From: Rhizoclosmatium globosum
Lineage: Eukaryota; Chytridiomycota; Chytridiomycetes; Chytridiales; Chytriomycetaceae
DNA: 64,000 nucleotides
Assembly (NCBI GenBank): GCA_002104985.1
Contig: MCGO01000009.1
Span: 62,001 to 126,000, forward strand
Direction of reading: 5' to 3'
Below the pieces are notes generated by a model that had not been told where the DNA came from, ran no database searches, and saw only the letters and a list, made by a program, of their open reading frames with translations. The number at the start of each line of letters is the position of its first letter. Within the stretch, counting starts at the first letter, position 1. The translations under genes and the position numbers were made by a program. Shown piece by piece: positions 57,970 to 64,000 of this stretch.

Positions 57970-60900
57970 CTATTGTAAATGGTCTGGGTTCAATGGAGTC
58001 CCTTCTCCTGGCGTGAGGGATGGTTTGCGAGACAAGTTTCCACTTCGTAGGGTACTTCTCGTTCCGAAATTCAACTTTTCGACGGACCCTTTAACGCCAA
58101 GTTTAGATCGCTGTTGAGTAATGGCGCTTGTAGTTTGGCTGGCAGTCACAGATTGAGTTTGACTTCGAGTGGATTTAGACCCTACACTGGATCCCGCCTT
58201 GCTTAAAACTTGATGTATCGTTTCTTTGTGCTTGTAATAATTCTCTTTAATCCATCTCATGAGGTGGAGCGAAGGTGGTAAAAAAATGACGATTCCAATT
58301 TCAACCAACGTCAGCGTCGAAACACCATACGCGTCTGTGTATTGTCGAAGAGCAATCATGGCGAGAATACCTAAAGCTATTTCACGATTTAAGTAAGCTT
58401 CTAAGTGGTTTACAAAAGGCTGCCAATAAATTCGAGTTCCGCAAAGTACCGCGAGAGTCATAATATATGTGTTAGTCTGAATCCAATCTGAAATAATCAG
58501 TCTATATATCTTCAAAAAATGGTTAGAAAGACTCACTGTCATATTTTGCCATCATAGCAAACAAGATGGATACGACTCCTTTCTCAATGATTGTAATAGG
58601 CATCATATAATACATTTCAGGCTTAAATATGATATAGAGGCATCGAAACAGCTTTTGAATCGGAGTCAAGCCATCATCCTCGTACTTGATTTGATTGTTC
58701 AAATTCAATTTATAAAGTGTAAAGCACAACAGCCCTGGAAGTGCTCCAAGCATAATAATGATAATTATAATAGCAAGCGCAGCAGCAGGGGCATGTTGGG
58801 ATCCAAAGCACTCGACCTGTGGAACCTGGCTTAACACGTATTTCCTTCAATTGTTGTGCACTGCAACAACAAAAGAGAGCTGTCAACCAAAGGCATGACA
58901 ATAAAAGTGATGACTACAATAACGGATCGGAAGCAAATCAACGACATCGAGTCTCCACGCAGATGATGTGGGGCATAACGCATCAAAACCTCGTTCACCT
59001 TCGGGAAGTGAGTCTGCAAACTCCGCAAACCGAAATAAATGATCACGATATAAGCGAGAATGAGGGTTGGGAGGAAAAAACGAAACAAGAGCTTTTGGAC
59101 ACCGGCGATTGGTAGAGGGCAATCACTCACGAACCCATCCACGTTCAGCGACGTGATGGCAAGGAATGTGCTGATTCCAGCCACTTTCAAGATTCCATTG
59201 ACTTGACTTTCAAAAATATAACGTGCGACTTGGAAGTAAAAGAAGAGAAGCTCAACAGTGGGAGCTTCTTCGTACGGAAGAAAGAGAAGTCCAAATGCAC
59301 ATATGAATGCAATCACAATTGTTGCATAAAAGCTTGATCCTCCTCCAGACGCACATGAGTGACAAGCTCCACCCCAAAGGTATTTTCCTTGGGTTTCACA
59401 CTCAGTGCATAGAGTACCTTTAAATTGAGGAGCACAACTGAGTGGTGGACAACTGTGTTCTTTGCAACAAGCGTCATGCATGGGACAAATGTAAGATACA
59501 GGCGACGTATTGGTTGGTGCAGGCATCCATAGCCCCTCCTTCACATTTACTGTAGACCCACCTGGACAATCAAAGTTGTCCGGACAGGCCTGTCAACGGT
59601 GCTTTTTAAATACCAGGTGAAAATCTTGGAATTTTGTCACTTACAGTGCATTCTTGCGTGTTATTTCCACCCCAATTGTAAGTATCCTTAGGACATGCGA
59701 TGCAGGAATAAGACGCGCCAATCAAGTATCTACCCTGTCCGACTGGGCAGGAAACTGCCGTTTCTCATTAATGTTTTGAGCTATAGATAAATAAAGAACA
59801 AACCGACTGATTTCGGGACGGGAGGTACCCAGCTCATCCAAGTCTGCTGGTTTTGCTGTATCCATTCGCAAGCAGCTTGTGGAGCTGATAGTGGTGGGTT
59901 GCTACCCATTCGTTTAAGCATATATGTCATACTGTCAGAGTCAATTTGGTAACGTGTCGCAAGATAGGGAAGCTCTGGAAAGTCCTCAGTAACTTTAGGA
60001 GACATTAGTTTTTGGAGAACAATGCTCTCAGGATCAGTTGTGAGGGGCTTGGATCTGTCTAGATCAGAGTGTTAGAACTAAAGCGGTTCACTGATGATGA
60101 TGAATTCACCTTTTGTAAATACTGAGTATTCAGTTGGATTATTGCTGGGAATAGCATCTTTGTGAAGTTATTGTAGCTACAAACGTTGCTGGAGTGAAGA
60201 AGTAAAACAAAACATCCCTTTTCTTTGCAAGAGCATCGTCTATAATAGCCCTTGTGTTGGTCAACCCTCCGAGAAAATTGATTGTGACAGGTAGCTCAAG
60301 GCCATCAATAAGCCTCGAATAGATGTTGGTGGAATAAGATTGATCATGTGCCACATTTCAATACAGCTGCTGTTTGGAAGTTGGCATTGCTTGGGAAATA
60401 AGTTCCATTATACACGGTTCAGGTTTTCCTCCACATTTTGGGCCAGTTCCTGACGTGGAAAGCGATCGACGCTCCGGATTAGCAGAGATCCCAAAAGTCG
60501 AGATTCCAATCGGGATGCTTCTCCATGAGATAAGTTGGAAAGTATAGCCCACTCCTTTGTTGTAGCTGTGAATTGAGTGAGTTTAATGTTGTTGAATTGG
60601 AAATCTCACCCAATAGCACCAACGTTGATCGCACCCTGTCAGTAGCAGTTACTGAGTAAAAGTTGCGCTGAAGTCCTGAGGATCTAGAAAACGGTTAGAT
60701 GTCAACAATTGCCGTGTTTATGCCACTTATTTCCATCTCAAAATCCACAATGCTGTTATAGAACTCGGTTCCAAGAACATATTGAATTCTCTATCAAGAT
60801 AAAGAGATGTTTAGACGTAAAAAAGTTTAACTTGCGACGTACTCTGCCTATTTGGACTCTGATTATTGATAAGTAATCAGTACATAATCAGTGAAAAAAA

Positions 60901-61254
60901 AACTCTATACTTGCCTGTACCCCATCGCTTCTAAGATATACTGAAATACGTAAGCACTTAGTTTGCTGCTATTTGTTTCGTCGATCAATATAACGATTGG
61001 CCGTTTGGTTCCAGTGAAGAGGCGTCCATCAGGTAAGGTGAGCTGGTCCCAACCCAAGTTATTGTGCACCAAAGGACAAGGCGGACCATTGTAAAACGAT
61101 GAACCGTTTGTGTCAATATTGTACGCTGTCCAATTAAAACCGCAGGATCAGCAGCAGCCATAAGCGGAGGAGGAGGAGTGATTCCCGAACAAAGTCGCGC
61201 TATGAGGAAGACCAAGACCCACTGGATCAATCTAAGCGCGCAGTTATTGAGCAT
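57970..61254 (-). CDS. Receptor-like protein: solute-binding domain, Cys-rich region, multi-span membrane domain (copy 1)
   Basis: Probable surface sensor; role inferred. The start at 61254 opens a signal peptide (MLNNCALRLIQWVLVFLIAR). The ectodomain resembles betaine/choline-type periplasmic binding proteins: PIVILIDETNSSKLSAYVFQ, YILEAMGY, LPVTINFLGGLTNTRAIIDD and RDVLFYFFTPATF. A GCC2/GCC3-like cysteine-rich stretch follows (SCPVGQGRYLIGASYSCIAC, ECTACPDNFDCPGG, LCTECETQGKYLWGGACHSC). Then come about nine spans, including FICAFGLLFLPYEEAPTVEL, VIVVITFIVMPLVDSSLLLL and LAIIIIIIMLGALPG, and a Ser-rich cytoplasmic tail. Introns seen: 58488-58536, 59590-59644, 59755-59803, one near 60060-60110, 60684-60726, 60791-60842 and 60859-60914. 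One-base losses are inferred near 58832, 60170, 60550 and 61140. It is paired in tandem with a close paralogue. Confidence 0.72.
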
Positions 61255-61616
61255 ATTGCGTTTAAGTGACAAGATTGTCTGGTCGCGTCTGTGGGGAAAG
61301 AAGGTTTTGTTTTTGTCACTTGCAGATCTCGGTTAAAAGCGGATCGTCAAGGCGGCGTAAATTCATGAATTGCGTTATTTAATTTTCCTTTGTCTGCCTT
61401 CAAGTTCGGGAAGTCTCGGTTGACTCTACTTCTCTTTCAATCAATATATTCAATCTGTTCAGAGGAGCGGTAATTATCAATTAAAAACAACGTAAGTTCC
61501 ATCATAGTTTAAGCCGTGTGTATATGACCAAAAATAAGTAATTTATTCTGAAAAATGGAAAACCGAATGATAATTTAGAACAGAAATTAGTGGCAAATAT
61601 TATTTATGGACTGAAG
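61255..61616. other. Spacer between the tandem receptor-like genes
   Basis: About 360 AT-rich bases holding the promoter of copy 1 and the 3' end of copy 2. No gene or specific motif recognised. Confidence 0.5.
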
Positions 61617-64000
61617 TTAGGCTGAAGGAAGAGAGTATTCCATCTGATCAGGATTCAAGGGCGTCGCTTCTCCCACAACTCCATTCATTGAAGTTTTCCG
61701 TGTGACATTACCACTGCGCAAAGCACTTCTCGAACTTAAATTCAATTTTTCAATGGATCCTTTTGCTCCAGTCGCTATTCTTGAGCGTTGCGTGATACCG
61801 CTGGCAGTTTGACTTTGAGTTGCTGATTGAGTTGGATTTCTGGCTGCCTTTGACCCTTCATCCCGACTGGATCGAGAACCTGTCCAACTACCTTTACTAA
61901 TAACCTCGTGAATAGTGTCTTTGTGCTTGTGGTAATTTTCTTTTGTCCATCTGATGAGGTGGAAACATGGTGGCAAGAAAATGGCAATTCCGATTTCGAT
62001 TAAAGTCACAGTCGTCACGCCGTACGCGTCTGTGTATTGCCTGAGAGCAACCATAGCAAGAATACCCAATGCTATTTCGCGGTTTAAATAGGCTTCGAGG
62101 TGGTTTGAGAATGGCTGAAAGTAAATTCGTGTGCCGCAGAGAGCAGTAAGGGCCATGATGTATGTATTTGTTTGAACAGAATCTTAGAGAGCTAATTAAT
62201 AGGTTATATTACAATAGATAAAGTCTTACTATCGTATTTAGCCATCATAGCGAAAAGGATTGAGACAACCCCTTTTTCGAGGATTGTGATTGGCATCATG
62301 AAGAACATATTGGGTTTGAAGATAATGTACAGACACTGAAAAAGTTTTTGAATGGGTGTCAAGCCTTCCTCTTCATATTTGATTTGGCCATTTACATTCA
62401 ATTTATAAAGTGTGAATCCCAACAATGCTGGAATAACTCCTAACATTATGAAAATAATTATAATGGCCAATGCAGCTGCAGGAGCATGTTGAGTTCCAAA
62501 GCATTCAACTTGGGGAACTTGGCTCAGAACATACTTTCCTTCAATTGTCGTGCATTGAAGTAGCATGAGGGAGCTGTCTACAAGCGGCATAATGATAAAC
62601 GTTATCACCACTATGACAGCACGGAAGCAAATCAAAGATACAGAGTCTCCCTGAAGGTGACGTGGAGCATACTGCATCACTAAATCATTTGCTCTTGGGA
62701 ACCGAGACTGTAAAAATCTCATAAAAAAGTAAACAAGTACAATATAGCCCAGAATGATAGTCGGTAGGAAGAACCGAAATAATAACTTTTGAATACCCGA
62801 CAGTGGCAACGGACAATCCGTCACAAATCCATCAACGTTGAGGGACGTGATGGCCAAAAACGTGCTGATTCCAGATACTTTCAAGATTCCATTCACCTGA
62901 GTTTCAAAAATGTATCGAGACACCTGAAAGTAGAAGAAAAGGAGCTCGACTGTTGGGGCCTCTTCATATGGGAGCAAAATCAAGATAAACGCACAGATAA
63001 ATGCGAACACAAGTATCATATAGAAACTCAGTCCGCCGCCGCTACTGCACGAATGACAGTCGCCACCCCACAAATAATCTCCCGGGTTTTTGCATTCTGT
63101 GCACAGAATTCCTTTAAACTGAGGTGCACAGCTCAACGGAGGACAACTGTGACCCACGCAGCAAGCGTCATGCATAGGGCAAACGTATGACACAGGTATC
63201 GTTGATTTCGGAGCTGGCATCCACAACCCTTCATTCACATTAACGGTCGATCCCCCTGGGCAATCAAAGTTGTCAGGACAGGACTGCATCCAATCGCTTA
63301 GCACAATACAGGCTGATCATCAACACTTACAGTACACTCTCGAGTAAAATTTGAAACCCAGTTATACGTATCTTTAGGACACGTAATACATGCGTACGTC
63401 GCTCCAATAAGGTATCGACCAGTCCCGACAGGGCATGATTCTAGTGAGGTTATTTGATGAATAATAAATCGTAGGAGTCTGTATCCTCACCAACAGACTT
63501 CGGAACTGGTGGAACCCAAGCACTCCATACGTTAATGTTTTTTTGAACCCATTGACAAGCAGCTTGTGACGCCGTCAATGGAGTTTTTCCACCCATCTGT
63601 TTCAACATTGTGTTCATACTATCTGGGTCAATTTGGAATCTGGTTGCTAAAGTGGGAAGCTCTGGAAAGTCAGTTGCGAATTTAGGAGACATGAGTTTTT
63701 GAAGGATGATGCTTTGTGGATCCGTCGTGAGTGGCTTTGTATTGTCTGACACAATAATTTCATTATGCGCTTTTGGAATTATATAAAACTTACCTTTAGA
63801 GAATATTCCATACTCAGTCGGATTGTTGCTCGGAAATAGTAGTTTGGTAAAGTTGTTCACAGCGACGTACGTCCCGGGTGTCCAAAAGTAAAACAAAATA
63901 GCCTTTTTCTTCGCCATTGCGTCATTCAAAATCGCTTTTGTGTTATCGAGACCTCCGAGGAAGTTAATTGTCAGAGGAAGTTGAAGACCGTCAATAATTC
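61617..64000 (-). CDS. Receptor-like protein, copy 2 (5' end beyond the window)
   Basis: Close paralogue of the preceding gene with the same order of parts; the N-terminal part of the binding domain is outside the window. Exons visible: 63794-64000, 63491-63745, 63331-63440, 62230-63293 and 61617-62182, with no frame break. Visible motifs: LPLTINFLGGLDNTKAILND, ILFYFWTPGTYVAV, SNNPTEYGIFSK and VPPVPKSVG, then CPDNFDCPGGSTVNVNEGLW, CPMHDACCVGHSCPPLSCAP and LCTECKNPGDYLWGGDCHSC. The spans and tail match copy 1 (YEEAPTVELLFFYFQVSRYI, CFGTQHAPAAALAIIIIFIM, LNREIALGILAMVALRQYTD). The tail ends in Ser/Thr-rich sequence and NPDQMEYSLPSA. It serves as the reference for reading copy 1. Confidence 0.8.

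Noticed and set aside
62789..63190. 133-codon plus-strand frame
   Set aside because: Antisense to the intact receptor-like gene.

Overview
The window is nuclear DNA from a fungus, most likely a zoosporic (chytrid-like) lineage. The evidence is small spliced genes with mostly 40-60 nt GT-AG introns, very tight gene spacing, Golgi- and mitochondrion-targeted proteins, a GAF/PAS-containing class III nucleotide cyclase, a GH26-like glycosidase, fasciclin-domain surface proteins, and a bacterial-type Fe-S serine dehydratase carrying mitochondrial presequences. The lineage is inferred from gene content; no rRNA or other marker gene is present.

Layout. 1-4207 (+): 5'-truncated nucleotide cyclase. 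4276-5578 (+): secreted GH26-like hydrolase. 5579-11226: a 5.6 kb stretch with no convincing gene. 11227-20412 (-): giant ankyrin plus coiled-coil protein containing nine near-identical 222-bp repeats. 20530-22151 (+): LRR protein. 22218-23374 (+): small coiled-coil protein. 23470-25942 (-): two-fasciclin membrane protein. 26012-26539 (-): gluconokinase. 26567-38924: four paralogous exostosin-like glycosyltransferases (+) with a nucleotide-sugar-transporter-like gene (-) between the first and second. 39054-42093 (+): KCTD-type BTB protein with membrane segments at both ends. 42094-44163: intergenic with an imperfect 120-bp repeat. 44164-48652 (+): tandem pair of mitochondrial-type L-serine dehydratases. 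48761-50835 (-): two membrane proteins. 51443-53735 (+): PDP/Ptc5-like PP2C phosphatase. 53824-55374 (+): DnaJ protein with a C-terminal X domain. 55533-57698 (-): an unrecognised protein and an F-box protein. 57970-64000 (-): tandem pair of receptor-like proteins joining a betaine-binding-type solute-binding domain, a cysteine-rich region and many membrane spans; the second runs off the window.

How the genes may work together. The glycosyltransferase cluster plus the transporter-like gene looks like a secretory-pathway glycan assembly locus: type II anchored enzymes with GT64-like C-terminal domains next to a candidate importer of activated sugar. The serine dehydratases would supply mitochondrial pyruvate, and the PDP-like phosphatase would act on pyruvate dehydrogenase there. 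The cyclase, the receptor-like pair, the fasciclin protein and the Mid2-like protein suggest sensing at the cell surface, but nothing in the sequence links them directly.

Data quality. Many reading frames, mainly at 11-22 kb and 27-55 kb, are broken by shifts that almost always fit loss of one base, often in short homopolymers. A 695-bp tandem duplication near 28.3-29.7 kb has copies that differ mostly by small indels. I read these as assembly errors rather than pseudogenes, because restoring the frame recovers conserved family sequence and exon phases sum to whole codons in nearly every gene checked. Exon ends below were placed by eye from splice consensus and phase, so they may be a base or two off.
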